From the NCBI GenBank assembly GCA_001566295.1, contig KQ964249.1, positions 496,001-560,000 on the forward strand: DNA of 64,000 nt, written 5' to 3'. How positions within the stretch are numbered: position 1 is the first letter of the stretch; every line of letters begins with the position of its first letter. The position numbers and the translations under genes were made by a program. The notes beneath the pieces are model-generated. The model ran no database searches and was not told the origin of the DNA. It was given only the letters and a program-made list of their open reading frames with translations. Positions 12,145 to 23,441 of the stretch are shown here, piece after piece. Origin of the DNA: Microdochium bolleyi. Taxonomy: Eukaryota; Ascomycota; Sordariomycetes; Xylariales; Microdochiaceae.

Positions 12145-12624
12145 ATGTCGAACCTCAACGGCTACATCAACAGTACGTTGTCAAGACTTCAAGAGGCTCC
12201 AGGACCTGGCAAGGCGTTTCGCAGCGACTGACGACTTCCCACCCTGCATAGAAAAGGTCCTCATCATCACCGTAGACTCTCGGACACTGCTGGGCAACCT
12301 GCTGAGCTTCGACCAGATGACAAACCTGGTAAGCTGCCGAGCCCCCCCCCCAGTCACTCCGATACAGTCCTCGAATTTCGCCCGTGTCCTTTTTCTGACG
12401 AGTTTCTTCTCTTTCCTTTCTTCTCGCAGGTGCTGGGACAAGCGACCGAGCGCGTGATCCGGACGCAGGACGACGACGAGCCGTCAGAAGAGGTGCCCCT
12501 CGGTCTCTACCTCGTGCGCGGCGACAACGTGTGCCTCGTGGGCCTCGTGGACGAGCAGCTCGACGAGAGCATCGACTGGACAAAGGTCAAAGGGTCGGCG
12601 ATCGGCACGACGAAGCACTCGTAG
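12145..12624 (+). CDS. U6 snRNA-associated Sm-like protein LSm8
   Basis: A nuclear member of the LSm2-8 ring that binds the 3' oligo(U) of U6 snRNA and supports pre-mRNA splicing. Exons 12145-12172, 12252-12328 and 12430-12624 join in phase to 99 residues, the usual LSm8 size. The protein starts MSNLNGYINKK and continues with V-x-I-I-T-V-D-S-R as in yeast and human LSm8. It contains Sm1 (G-x-L-x-x-F-D-Q-x-T-N) and Sm2 (L-Y-L-V-R-G-D-N-V), the latter ending in the RGD-type motif that contacts RNA. The very short first exon (28 bp) is why the start is easily missed. Intron 2 contains a run of ten C. Confidence 0.95.
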
Positions 12625-13271
12625 CGCGGCACCTCTTTTTTGGTGCGCAACCGTGGGCGCAGATTTGTGTGCGGAGAGGCGGTGTAAGCCTGCGAGCTTC
12701 ACGGTGCAGTCTTATGGGTGGACGACAGTGGGCGCCCCCATTCGGCAGCTGGGCCGCGATTGCCCATTGACGTCTGTCATGGCTGCGAAACTACACGGAG
12801 GCCCTCCTGAAGTCGCATCGCTCCGGTCCGCGGAACGGTACTAGAGGAGACGACGCAAATGAACGACCACGTCGCGCATTTCAAAAAACATCAGAAACAT
12901 CTTGCATATTTGGCGTATGGGCGCTACTCCCCGGCAGCGGCGGGGGACTTCGATTTTATTTTTCATTTCAGGACGCGAGGAGCGTGCGGACGATATCTAG
13001 AACTGTTGGCCACACAACGAGGGCTGACATATATGCTGGAAGCCGAGACGGCTCCAGTCCACAGTAGACCTTGGGCATTTCCACAATCACATCTACTTTC
13101 TACCATCACAGATGACACCCCGTGACCTTAGCACATGCGTGCAGCGGCTTTCAAGGTCCAAATTATGTATTAATTTTCTTTGGCCTGGATACTTTTCTCG
13201 CGAGCAGCAGGCACCCTTCTGCATGGCAGTGCCTGATGCTCCTCTCCTCCACACCAACAATCGCCTCCCAC
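12625..13271. other. intergenic between convergent genes
   Basis: 3' regions of LSM8 and of the convergently oriented nucleoside hydrolase. No gene or structure recognised. Confidence 0.5.
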
Positions 13272-14796
13272 CTAGCCGAAGAGACGCTTCATGGCGTATG
13301 GCGCAAAGTCCTCAACTCCGGGGCTGTCGACGATGCGGTTGATGCGGTTGCCCCTGCGCAGGCTACTCCAGCCGTACTCGTCACCCGGGTGCTCCCAGCT
13401 GGTCACGCCGTCGGGCTTCGGCCGGCCCCTGCGGTCGCGGATGTGCATGCCGTGGGTCCACTGGCCCGAGGTCTCGACGCGGATGTCCTCGGGGGCATCG
13501 GCCGCGAGCTTCCACCGGGGATCGTCGCTCGTGATGGCGTACCAGATGGTCAGCGGGTCGTGCAGCGACAGGCCGGGCTCCTCGGCGTCGCCGACAATGT
13601 CGGTGATTTTCTTGAACGTGCCGCTCATAAAGGTGTTGACCCAGCTCGCGAGCGGGCTCCCGGCGTCGAGGTGCGGCTTGATGGTGTCGTTGAAGAAGTG
13701 GAGGTTTAGCAGGTGCGGCGTGGTGATGTCGAGCGGGAAGAGCTTGAGGTCGAGCTGCCGCGAGAGCTTGTCCGGGTAGGCGGGAAGAGCCTTGTCGCTG
13801 GCGGGCGGCATGGTGGACGCGGGCTGCGGGCTCGTGAGGGCGAAGACGCGCGCGCTGGCCACGGCGTCGGCGTACGTGTTGAACTCGGCCACGGGCGTGA
13901 TGTTGCCCTCGACGTCGACGGCGCCGCCCATGACGACGAGCTCCTTGACGCGCAGGAACGTCTCCGGGTCCTCGGCGGCCGCCATGGACACGTTGGTCAG
14001 CGGTCCCACGGCGCAGATGGTCACGGTGCCCGCGGGCTCCTGCTTGAGGATGCGCAGGATCTCCTTGTGCGCGGGCAACCGCGAGGGGGTGAAGTACTTG
14101 TAGTACGAGGCGTCCTCGGATGGCGAGGGGACGCCGTCCTTGAAGAGCGACTTCCAGGTATCTGCTGGTGAGAGGTGTGGTTGCTTGTCGAGGAGAGATG
14201 TCAGCTAGGTCTAGAGGTTGGGTTTGCTCGATGGGGAGGCGGAGGGAGCTTACCTTGACGTGGACATCGTGGAGACCGTCCATGCCGTCTGTAGTTGTGA
14301 AGTAACGAACAAATGGTCAGTCCTCGATTTTGAGGATATCTAGACGACGTAGCAAGTCGCAAGAATGTCCATGGAGAAATAGAAAAGACCTACGGAACCC
14401 GTCCTCCTTCAGGATCTCCTCCTCGAGCGCGTGCTCGGGTCCGATGGCGACGAGGGGCTTGTACGTCCGCAGGGACTCGAAGCCTAGCGGCCGGCCGTGC
14501 TTCTCGCGCCACTGCATCTCGAGGTCGAGCACGTGGAACAGGGCGACGGCGTTCTTGAGCGTCTTCTCGACGGTGACGTTGCCGTACGTCACGGAGAGCA
14601 GCAGGATCTCGAGGTCCGCCGCGTCGGCGGCGAGGCCGAGCAGGATGGCGAGGATGTCATCGATGCCTTTTTTGGGACATTCCGGGATCAGCTACCCAGC
14701 AGAATTCCGAAGGGAGACGGTGAGCGGTCGGACGGACCGCCTCGAAAAGAACATACCCGGGTCTGTGTCGATGATGATTCGGTTCTTTGGTGCCAT
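13272..14796 (-). CDS. inosine/uridine-preferring nucleoside hydrolase
   Basis: Cleaves the N-glycosidic bond of nucleosides to free base plus ribose (purine/pyrimidine salvage, probably cytosolic). Exons on the minus strand are 14796-14757, 14666-14394, 14288-14254 and 14183-13272; phases close to give 419 residues. The first two exons join exactly inside the hallmark Asp-Thr-Asp-Pro-Gly-Ile-Asp-Asp motif that binds calcium and ribose. Later blocks include H-G-x-D-G-L, the V-G-P-L-T-N motif and a C-terminal H-D-P-L segment that provides the last calcium ligand. The last intron uses an AAG acceptor with a nearby CTGAC branch site. The only odd point is the 35-bp third exon. No signal peptide is seen. 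Confidence 0.93.
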
Positions 14797-16383
14797 CTTT
14801 GCAAGCTATGTGGGGTTCTTGGGCAAGAAGCTCTGTGTTTCTACCCTGGGGAGATAAGTACAGCTTCAAGACAGGGCGAGCAGGTCTCTGTAGCAAAGAG
14901 GAAGTTGAAGTAGTTATTCTTTCTCTCTACACTGTCAAGGACACAGGCAGATCCGGACGACTGTGTCAAAGCGATACCTAGTAGGGCGCGCACGTGAGGC
15001 AGTTGCAGTGAGTGACCAGAGCACGATAGGGCGCTCCGGGTCAGGCTGTGTGTGTGGGTGGAGAGGGGTCCGTCCCATCAGTTCGGCCGGCATGCGGCGA
15101 GGAGGAGACGGCCGCGGAGCTCTGCTCTTGCCCCGCCGGTCGCCTCCGGCCGTATCCCTCGGGCTCGGGACTGCACCTTCAGCGGCGTCCCCTTCCCCAT
15201 AAAGTACGCGTGTGCTCCGTCATGTGTGGAGGTGCTCCAACAAGTGGATTTTAGTGTGTGCGTGCGCATGAGATCCGAGAGAGTCGGAAGTATTTCAAGC
15301 CTTTCTCGTTGGACCGGGACGGTGACTTCCTGTCTCGGAATGGATGGGAGATGATGGAACAGGTCTGAGTGTTGTTGGTGCATTGCGAGCCCTGGCTTGC
15401 TCGGGAGGTGCGCAAGTACAGTAGGGCATGTGCATGCAGCGATGCCGCAGGGTTACCTACGCGTACCCATCCCAACCTTAGCACTTAAGGTAGCTACGGT
15501 ACCTGGCAGAGATGATTCTACAACAATTCGAGAAGGATTCGACATGTGTGCATTGCTGCTCCAGCATTGCCAGTTCCGTCATGCCTGTCTATCAGCCACC
15601 CGCCTTCTCTTTTTGGCTCTCTTGTCATTATAGGTATAGTCAGTCCACTGTCGTGGCTTCGCAATGGTCAGTGCAGAGTTGCCGGGCTCGTGGCAGCTGC
15701 CTAGTCGCACTTATCGATATGATTCCGACTGAGTCGAGCAGTATTAGGAGGTGAAATGAGGTGTGAGGCTTATGAAACGTGGATATTTGGCGCATGCTGG
15801 CTGAAGCCAGATTTCAGGTCTGGGTACCGTGCTGCTTGCTTGATGATTACTGTATTTTCCACCCGTTTTGCCTGCTTGAAGGTACGTTATGAGACCCGCC
15901 TGACTGTGCCGCAAGGCTCGTGCACTGTACCGAGACCATGTCCGTCGTGGGCGGGGACTACGTGCGAGACCCTGTCGAGCCTGTCCGGCGGCGCCACAGC
16001 TGGCAGCTTCCCCTGATCTCGGAGCTCGACAATCATAACCCCGGTCGCTCTTTCCAACACGTCGTCCTTTCGTATTCCCCTTCACCTCGCACTCACCTCC
16101 CATCACCACACCAACGACCCTCCACATCTACAACTCTCATTGCGCTTTGGCCTGCACACTGCTTGTTACCATTGACCCATATTCTTCTCATCATCTCCCT
16201 GTCCCCTGATAGCACTGGCCTACTTCTCCTCCGGCATCCTCTCCCGAACCTTCCCGAGCCGGGGATCGTCGTCCTCAAGCTCCCACACGATCGTTCACGG
16301 ATCGACAAGACCGCAGCCTGCTGCCGACAACAAGGCCACTCCCGCAACAGCCACAGCCCTGCTGGCTCGATTCCCCTGTCGCC
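14797..16383. other. intergenic, divergent promoters
   Basis: Lies between the starts of two divergent genes (nucleoside hydrolase and the membrane-anchored Lys-rich protein), so it should carry both promoters. Near 15455-15510 there is a patch of short TTAAGG/GGTACC-like palindromic words. The last 350 bases are C/T-rich leader. No gene supported. Confidence 0.5.
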
Positions 16384-17571
16384 ATGGATGATACCTCGAG
16401 CTCCCACTCCGCACTCACCACCTACGGTGGATGGGCTGTCTTGCTGCTCGTCGCTGGCTACGTCTTCACCACATACCAGAACAGCACACCGCGCCGCGAC
16501 TCCGTGGTTGTCCCCGCCAAGCGTGCCAGACCACAGGAGGCTGCTGATACTGCTGCGGCGCCCCCGAAGAAGAAGGTCGAGAAGGCCGTCAAGCCCAAGA
16601 AGGCTGTGAAGCCCGCGCAGGCCACCACTGCCGCCGCGGCCCCTGCCGTATCAGCTTTCGATGCTGAGGAGGCCGCAGCGGCAGAGCGCAAGGCTGACCG
16701 CGAGTTCGCGCGCCAGCTCTCCACTACACACGCGGGCCACACCTTCGCCGGCAAGAAGGCCGACGAGAAGCGTCAAAAGTCCGTCAAGCAGTCGAAGGCC
16801 GAGAAGGGTGCTAAGGCCCCCGTGGTCCAGCCTCTTAGTGGCCCTGAGGATGCGGATGACGACATGTCCCCCCAGGCGTCTCCCGTTGCCGAGGCTGCGC
16901 CATCGAGCAGCAATGATGTCTCCGACATGCTCGAGGCTGCGGCTCCTGGCCCGTCCGTCCTCCGGCTAACCGGTACCGACGCCGTGAAGGCCAAGCAGCC
17001 CAAGACCAAGGCCCCTGAGGTCGTCGAGACCAAGAAGCAGCGCCAGAACCGCAAGAAGGCCGAGGCGGCCAAGGCTGCCCGGGAGGACGACGAGAAGGAG
17101 CGCAAGGTTCTTCTTGAGCAGCAGAGACGTACTGCCCGCGTTGCCGAGGGCCGTGCTGCCAAGGATGGCTCGGGCTTCGTCGCCAGCCAGCAGGCCAACG
17201 CCTGGACTGCTCAGAACAACCAGTCCAACCCTGGCGCCATGCCCCTTCTCGACACCTTTGAGGCTACACCGGCAGCTCCTGCTCCGGCCCCAACAAAGAA
17301 GAAGGAGTCACCCGCTGCTCCCAAGCCCGCTGTCCAGGACCAGTTCGAGGCTTCTGCGTCTGAAGAGGTTGACAGCTGGAGCGAGGTCAAGACCAAGAAG
17401 AAGGCCAAGCAGAGCGCCCCTGCTACCACCGCGCCTTCGGCCGAATCTGTCGCGCCTACCAAGCCTGCTACCAATGGCGTCAAGAAGCCTGCGCTGGTCA
17501 GCACCAACTCGTCTTTCGCCGCTCTTGCCACAAACGACAGCGATGACGTCGAAGAGGAGTGGGATGTATAA
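16384..17571 (+). CDS. membrane-anchored Lys/Ala-rich coiled-coil protein
   Basis: Intronless, 395 residues, family not named with certainty. One hydrophobic segment at about residues 14-31 follows a short Ser-rich N terminus, so it is probably a type III / signal-anchor protein with the rest facing the cytosol. The remainder is dominated by Ala, Lys, Glu and Pro, with a highly charged helical stretch at about residues 205-255 that should form a coiled coil. A conserved-looking Asp-Ser-Trp-Ser-Glu-Val block precedes a Lys-rich patch near residue 335, and the C terminus is acidic and ends Glu-Glu-Glu-Trp-Asp-Val. The overall look (ER anchor plus basic repeats) is reminiscent of ribosome-binding ER proteins, but this is inference from composition only. 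The coding call is strong because of the long frame and even codon bias. Confidence 0.85.
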   Translation: MDDTSSSHSALTTYGGWAVLLLVAGYVFTTYQNSTPRRDSVVVPAKRARPQEAADTAAAPPKKKVEKAVKPKKAVKPAQATTAAAAPAVSAFDAEEAAAAERKADREFARQLSTTHAGHTFAGKKADEKRQKSVKQSKAEKGAKAPVVQPLSGPEDADDDMSPQASPVAEAAPSSSNDVSDMLEAAAPGPSVLRLTGTDAVKAKQPKTKAPEVVETKKQRQNRKKAEAAKAAREDDEKERKVLLEQQRRTARVAEGRAAKDGSGFVASQQANAWTAQNNQSNPGAMPLLDTFEATPAAPAPAPTKKKESPAAPKPAVQDQFEASASEEVDSWSEVKTKKKAKQSAPATTAPSAESVAPTKPATNGVKKPALVSTNSSFAALATNDSDDVEEEWDV

Positions 17572-18821
17572 TGGCATGCATGTAGGAACCTTCAGTCCGC
17601 TGCCCGGGAGACCAAGCCCAAGTCAGCTTGATGTTCTTGTATATTATGTCATCACCATACCACTTTTTTCGGCGAAAGAGACTCGTGTTGCGTGTCGGAG
17701 TGACCACCATCGCAACGGGTTATTTTCGAGGCACGGAAGCGGGGGGATGCCCTCGCAGCCACACACTTTATCATCCTTTCAGAAGCACAGCCCAGACAAT
17801 TATGCCAGGGTCGGATCGCTGATCTCGCCTGCGCGAGAGTAGGATGCGTCTTGTTCAAGTTTGGGGGCACGCCGATGGTAGGCTTTGCTAGCCAATGGGG
17901 GATCTTTCAAGGCTTACATGACGGAATTTGCAATATGCATTTGTGTTTCTCGCAAGGAATCGACAGACACGGCAAAAAGCTTTTGATATTTCGGCAAAAT
18001 TCCAGACAGGGAAAAGGCCCTGGACAGGTAGCCCCTCCATAGCAACAATATAAATATACCCACGGAATGTAGACTATTGGACTAGACCCCTTTATTTCTG
18101 GCTTGTCGACGACCCGATCGAACTTGTCTTATTTTGAGCGACCACACGCGACTATATCTTTATTTCGTCCAAGAGGCATCCGGAGAGCACTTCCTGCTGC
18201 TTCAGCTGCTCCTGCTGCTGTGCGCAGTCCTGCCCCTGCCTAGCACGCATGCCGCGGTGGGACGTGCAGAGCATAGCCGTCGAATCTGCACTGCAAGCTG
18301 CACTCGCTCGACATCTACCTCGGGACGCCGCACGACGCCCTCTATTTCGTCAAGGGCGTCATGCGCCTCCTCCTGCCGCACCAGGCCGAGACTCGCTTCC
18401 GACAACAGCAGGGTGCCTGGCTGCTGAACTGCTTGTGCTTGACAATGCCACAGAGATCAAACGGGTAAATGCCAACATATCACTTCCAGAGTAACGTAAT
18501 ATATGGTTCATAATGACAATGTCTCCAATTTTTGCCAATGCTATCAAACTGCGGTCCGCGATGCTTTGAACCCCCTAAATAATATGCTGATACTCCAAAA
18601 CGCCGAGCTTGCGAATGCTTTCCAATGTGTAGTGTGTAAAAGATGATATACGACAGCGCCAAAAAAGGTCCTTGTTCTTGTAATCCAACGACAGTACTTC
18701 CACTTCATCTCGCCCAGAAACAAAATTCCGGGCCAGCTACTGGGAACCATTGACGAGCGAGTCGAGACTCGCTTAGATCAATCTGGCTTTCTGACCAGCC
18801 CGTTTGTCTGTCTCGCGAGCT
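17572..18821. other. intergenic between convergent genes, holds a gene relic
   Basis: 3' regions of the Lys-rich protein gene and of the convergent conserved-hypothetical gene. It includes a short block with strong coding character at 18277-18468 (listed separately). The rest is AT-richer with no signal. Confidence 0.5.
18277..18468 (+). pseudogene. possible orphan exon or gene relic
   Basis: A 63-codon open stretch preceded by TAG (which could be a splice acceptor or a stop) and ended by TAA. Its first 45 codons show the strong C/G-ending codon preference of the real genes around it and encode a plausible protein segment (His-Ser-Leu-Asp-Ile-Tyr-Leu-Gly-Thr-Pro-His-Asp-Ala-Leu-Tyr-Phe-Val-Lys-Gly). 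No start codon, partner exon or known family was identified. It may be the last exon of an unrecognised small gene or a fragment left after loss of the rest. Confidence 0.35.
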
Positions 18822-20150
18822 CTAGGCTGAGACGACTGCGGTTGCGGTCTTGGTCTGAATGTTGTGTTCTGGTGCGGCCTCCACCAAGGTCTCGGCAGTC
18901 TGCGAAGCTGGGAGGTTGGCGATCTCTGACAGTTTCGCAACCATGCTTGTAGTGGTGTCCGATGTACCAGTCTCTACCTGCTGGAAGCTTGACTTAGGGA
19001 TCTCGCACGACTCAGAGCTGGCTACAGTTTCGAGCTTCGGACGCCTAGCAATCTTGGTGTTCGCCGTCAGTTGATCCGACGGTTTCAGATCGAAGAAGTC
19101 GGCATCATCCGAGGACTCTCCATTGGGAGTGGCGACTGGTCTGGTCCTCTTTGACCGCCGGGTGCGGTTCCGTGTGGGTACTACAAGTCCTTCAGATATC
19201 TCGGATGATTCAATGGAGAAGCTTCTACTCCTCATGGTGTAAGAGCTGAGAGCCGCCGATCGCCGTGAGCCGTTGGTGGGGCTCAAGCGGCTCGCGACGA
19301 GGTCCTTGTCCGTAGGCAGCTCGCCACTCTTTAGCTTGGCCTCCACCACTCTCTCGTGCATGCGGCGGCTCAGCGCTGGAGAGTCACTGCTTGTCGTCTT
19401 CCTACTCAGATGGCTGGCAACGCTCGTCGTACGGCTTACGGGAACCTTGCCCTCCATGACCTTTGCGGGCGGCGGCGGTTGCAGCATCCACTTGTGACCG
19501 TCCTGATGCAGGGGCTTCTGTCGGACGATAGGAGGATGATGGTCGTTCACAGGCGGGTTTTTGGGTGCAAAGTAGAATTCCCTCCGGTCCTCCTCTGTGA
19601 TTTCGCGAGGTTCCATGCCGAGACTCGCTTCGATGCGACGACCAGCCGATGACCCTGCCTGCTTAATGGCGTCCATCAACCGCTGGGCTCTCGATATGTC
19701 GTGGCCCCACAGCTCCTCGTCCTCTCGCTGATATCTTTTGCGGTTCCAGTCGTCCGAGTAGGACGTAGATAGGCTAAGTGTCTCATGCTCTGGCACAACC
19801 GTCGGAGTACTGCCAATATGTGCGCTGCCTATGTGGATGCTGCTCCCTGCAACACTGTTGACGTCCTTGCCAGCACTGGCCAGTCGCTTCTGGCTCTCAT
19901 TCTTGGCGGCTGATTGGTATTTCCTGGTTTCGATGTGAGGCCCTATCATGATTTCCTCTGACCAGTATGGATTTGTATTGAAGGGATCCGGGTGCTGGTA
20001 CATTTCCGGATATTGACCTTGTATGCGGGTTTTCTCGGCTCGTTCCTTCTTGGCCTGCGCTTTCGAGCGCTGATGCGCGCGAAAGTTGTAGTAGGGCGTA
20101 CATGATACGACGTAAAAGACGACAGACTGTATAGCAATGGGAAGCGACAT
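18822..20150 (-). CDS. conserved fungal protein of unknown function with N-terminal anchor
   Basis: Intronless, 442 residues from the ATG at 20150; an in-frame ATG at 20195 would add 15 residues. It begins with a hydrophobic segment (MSLPIAIQSVVFYVVSC) that could be a signal anchor. A Lys/Arg/Glu helix follows, then a Tyr/Pro motif region around His-Pro-x-Pro-Phe-Asn-Thr-Asn-Pro-Tyr-Trp, which I recall as recurrent among uncharacterised ascomycete proteins. The remaining 300 residues are Ser/Arg-rich and look disordered, with many possible phosphorylation sites. No catalytic motif is visible. The start at 20150 is preferred because the hydrophobic segment then lies at the very N terminus. Confidence 0.82.
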   Translation of the reverse strand: MSLPIAIQSVVFYVVSCTPYYNFRAHQRSKAQAKKERAEKTRIQGQYPEMYQHPDPFNTNPYWSEEIMIGPHIETRKYQSAAKNESQKRLASAGKDVNSVAGSSIHIGSAHIGSTPTVVPEHETLSLSTSYSDDWNRKRYQREDEELWGHDISRAQRLMDAIKQAGSSAGRRIEASLGMEPREITEEDRREFYFAPKNPPVNDHHPPIVRQKPLHQDGHKWMLQPPPPAKVMEGKVPVSRTTSVASHLSRKTTSSDSPALSRRMHERVVEAKLKSGELPTDKDLVASRLSPTNGSRRSAALSSYTMRSRSFSIESSEISEGLVVPTRNRTRRSKRTRPVATPNGESSDDADFFDLKPSDQLTANTKIARRPKLETVASSESCEIPKSSFQQVETGTSDTTTSMVAKLSEIANLPASQTAETLVEAAPEHNIQTKTATAVVSA

Positions 20151-23100
20151 GGTAGTAGGCCGGCTGGGCAGCAGGGACGCTTGCGTGGAATGCAATTACG
20201 CCGGAGCATCAGCCTTGGCAACCTTGAACGCGGAGATGGATGTGTTGTATGAAACGGGTATCGAGAATATGGTAGATGTAGAATTCGCACAGCGATATTT
20301 GTGACCACGGTGCCAGCCGCGGAGGACACAGAAACCGCGTAGTGCGGGGGAAATGGTTGTCGGGACTAGCGGATGTGCGGGCTAGTGAAAGGCAACAACG
20401 AGTGGGAAGGTATTTAGGTTTTTGTCGTCCTCCAGAGACGGGGTAGACCGAAAGTCTCAGAAGATTCGAGAGTAATCACGATAGTTGTGGCAGGCGGTCC
20501 GTAAGGCAGAGTGCCGGTGTTTGTTGTCGTCGAGTGCGATAATAATCAAGGCCGATTTCCCTGGGCTTCACGTAGGAAGCAGAGAGCGCAGAGGAGGATC
20601 GCGTCGGGCAGGCTTGGGTCAATGCGACCGGGTGCCGAGTGTGCAAAGGGCGAGTGAAGCGTCGGGACTTGGCAATGGGATGAAGAGGGAGCCAGGGAGG
20701 GCTACTGCGAGGAGCAATTGTCGGTTCCAGGACGGATATCGAGTTCAGGCTGTTCGAAGGTTGTATGCTTGAGTCGTCGGCGCGCCGAGGCAGGGATAAG
20801 GTCTGAGACGGGAGCGAGTAGTTCGAGATGGACGGTGTTGTGTATGTCGTAGTCCCAGTGCGATGGATGTACGGAAGGTGACGTGAGGTCGGGTTGGCGA
20901 GCGAGAACAAGGGAAGATGGACGTGGGAAAGACTGGGGCGGGACTGAGACGCAAGGTGTGAAGAAGAGAAGGGTCGGATGTCGAGTGCGGACCAAGGGCT
21001 GGGTAAGCTGGAAATGGAAGGAAAGGAGCGTGGATGCAATGCAATGGCAGGCTTGGTATGGGAGGGGCACAGCAGCCAAAGTTGCGTCGGCGACGGGAGG
21101 ATGGAGAGGAGGCGGCCGCGGAGGAGAGAAGCGTGGAACACGCAGCAGTCACGATGGATGCGCTGCAGCCAGCACCCGGCGAGCACAATCTCCCGGGGAG
21201 CAGAGGAGCAGGCCATGCTTCAGCCGTCGGTCGCCCCCACAATGCCCACCCGCCCCTCTTTCCAAGGCCCATCCTCCTCCTCCTCCACATTTGTCGCCTC
21301 TCTTTTGTGCATTGTGCATGGCCACCCACAGTTCGGGGTCGATCTCGGGGTCTTCGGGTCACACCTCGCACCGTCCCCTTCCGCTTGCCGCGGAGACCTG
21401 AAGGACAGTCGCAGGCGCCGGCCGTCTCGAATCCGCCAGTACACCATCACCACCACCACGACGCGCGTGACCGTGAGTGTCTAGCCTTTCACGGCCGCCT
21501 GGGCAGTCCTTAAGGTTGTTGGCCGCGCCGTCGTCCTCCTCGTCAATCTCGAACAAAAGTTAGAACCCGCCAGGCGCAGCCGCGTCAGTTGCGCCGGCGC
21601 CACAAAAGGGGTGGTCCGCCATCCGCCATGGGTTCGTGCCCACCCTCTTGTCCAGGCTGTCCCTCCCGAGTCCTCTCTCCACATCTTGTCTCTTCAGCCC
21701 ACGCCGCCTCCGCCAGTCCCCGATCCTCCAATGTCCAAAGGCGCCGTCGCTGCTAGAGCCCGCACCAGGCGCCCCCAATGTCCACAGAGACGGCGGGCAA
21801 TTACAGCAATACGACACATCCGCTATGACGCTGCGTCGAGGGCTCCCCGGGGGTCTGCGGGGATCGCCGTTGGACTGGCTGTTTGGCGTTTGAACCCCTT
21901 GACGATCATGTTTTCCCGCACGGTCGCCATTCGTGTAGAGGCAGTCGGCTGACAGATCTGGCTGGTCACTTGTCCCTGAAACCGGCAGTGCTATTTGGCG
22001 GTGCGGTCCAGGCGTCCGTGCCTGCTGCGGCTGTCGCACATCGCTCTGTCTCAGCACACTCGCATTCACAACTTTCCCCTTTTGTTCAGCATGACCTGCG
22101 GCCACGTGTCTTGGCGTCCAGGTTTGTTGTGCAAGCTGGCGTGAGTCTGCACAGGATACCAGACACGACTTGGTAAACCCGCTCTCTATGCAATACCATA
22201 CAATACTCCCAAGCCGTGTTCAAGCACACGCCAGCTTCTCCTCGCTCTGCCAACCATGGGGCTAGGCGCCGAGGCTCCGGGACCATTGGCAACGATTTGT
22301 CGTACCACGATTTGCTGGTTGGAGGGAAGCTGACCCCACCGTTGGCTCAAGTGATTCTGTTGCATTGCATGCCCCGCTCAGCTGTCACTATCCAGCTTCT
22401 TCTTGCGGACGTTTCCTGCACAGCGAGCGTCCCGGTGCCCGTCCCAACCTGGTGCCTGGTAAACAGACCGCTCGTTGTGCAGATAGGCTGCCCGGATGGT
22501 GACTCCCGTCGACCAGTCCCGGCCATCCGGTGCGGGGGCCTGCCGTTGCGTAGTTGCCATGGAGAAGGACGCCATGATTAGTGTTGTGCTGCTTCCTGAG
22601 TATACAGCTCGGGCAGGCGGATTGGCTGCACACCACACTGTAAAGCGCCCGATCGAAACTGAGTTCGCGCAGAAACAAGACCAAAGACGCCAGAGCGACC
22701 GCCTAGAGCAGCCTGGCGGAGAAGTTACTGGTTGTGTGTTCTCGGCCGACGGACGGCAAGCCGGCATCGTGTTCGCGTGGAGCTGAGGAGCTAACCCACC
22801 TTGTCTCAACTCTATCGTTCATCATGACGTTGCGGGTTTTTCGGTGTCCGGCGAATGGACGAGGAAGCACACCGAATCGGTGATCGTTTTCGGGTGCTGA
22901 CTTGCAAAAGTACGCTATTGTGGTCTCTCCAGCATCCGATAGCCTTGGTTGGGCCTGTCCGCCGTGTTTAGTCAAGGTTGCAGATGCCTTCACTGGGAAT
23001 CACCGACGCTATGGGGCATCGAGTACTTGAGGTAATCAATACAGGTGAACATGGCGGCTCACATCATTTCAATTCCACTCGCTTTGGCAAATCTGCAGTA

Positions 23101-23441
23101 TTAATTATCTCCAGCTGACATGCATTCGCTGTTTCGCTGGTGCCTGAAGGTCAACTGTGCGGACAGGATCGCCCTTCTTTTTAATAACTCCTTATTGGTG
23201 GAGTCCCTCCCAAGTGCGTTTGCCTGGAAGGTGCAACCTCGACAACTCTGCAGGCAGCAGCTGCACCGAAACCTCCAAAATGACTGTCTGACACACGTAT
23301 ACTGTCCAGCAAGAATAGAACTGTGCACGATGTTTTGGTCGAGACATTCCGAGCGCCATCCCTGACTTGCCCAATAAATCGGGGAGACGTGTCCCATCAA
23401 GAGATCCACGGTGAACACCGCCAGTGACACGGCTCATTGTG
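20151..23441. other. 3.3-kb divergent intergenic region
   Basis: Lies between the starts of the conserved hypothetical gene (minus) and the F-box gene (plus). Open frames of up to 246 codons occur on both strands at 20476-21500, but they overlap each other, are Ser/Pro/His/Arg-rich and have no motif, as expected from GC-skewed leader DNA. No gene supported. Confidence 0.5.

Noticed and set aside
20476..21513. Overlapping 170-246 codon frames on both strands
   Set aside because: Low-complexity Ser/Pro/His/Arg composition in promoter and leader DNA. The frames overlap each other and none has a motif.
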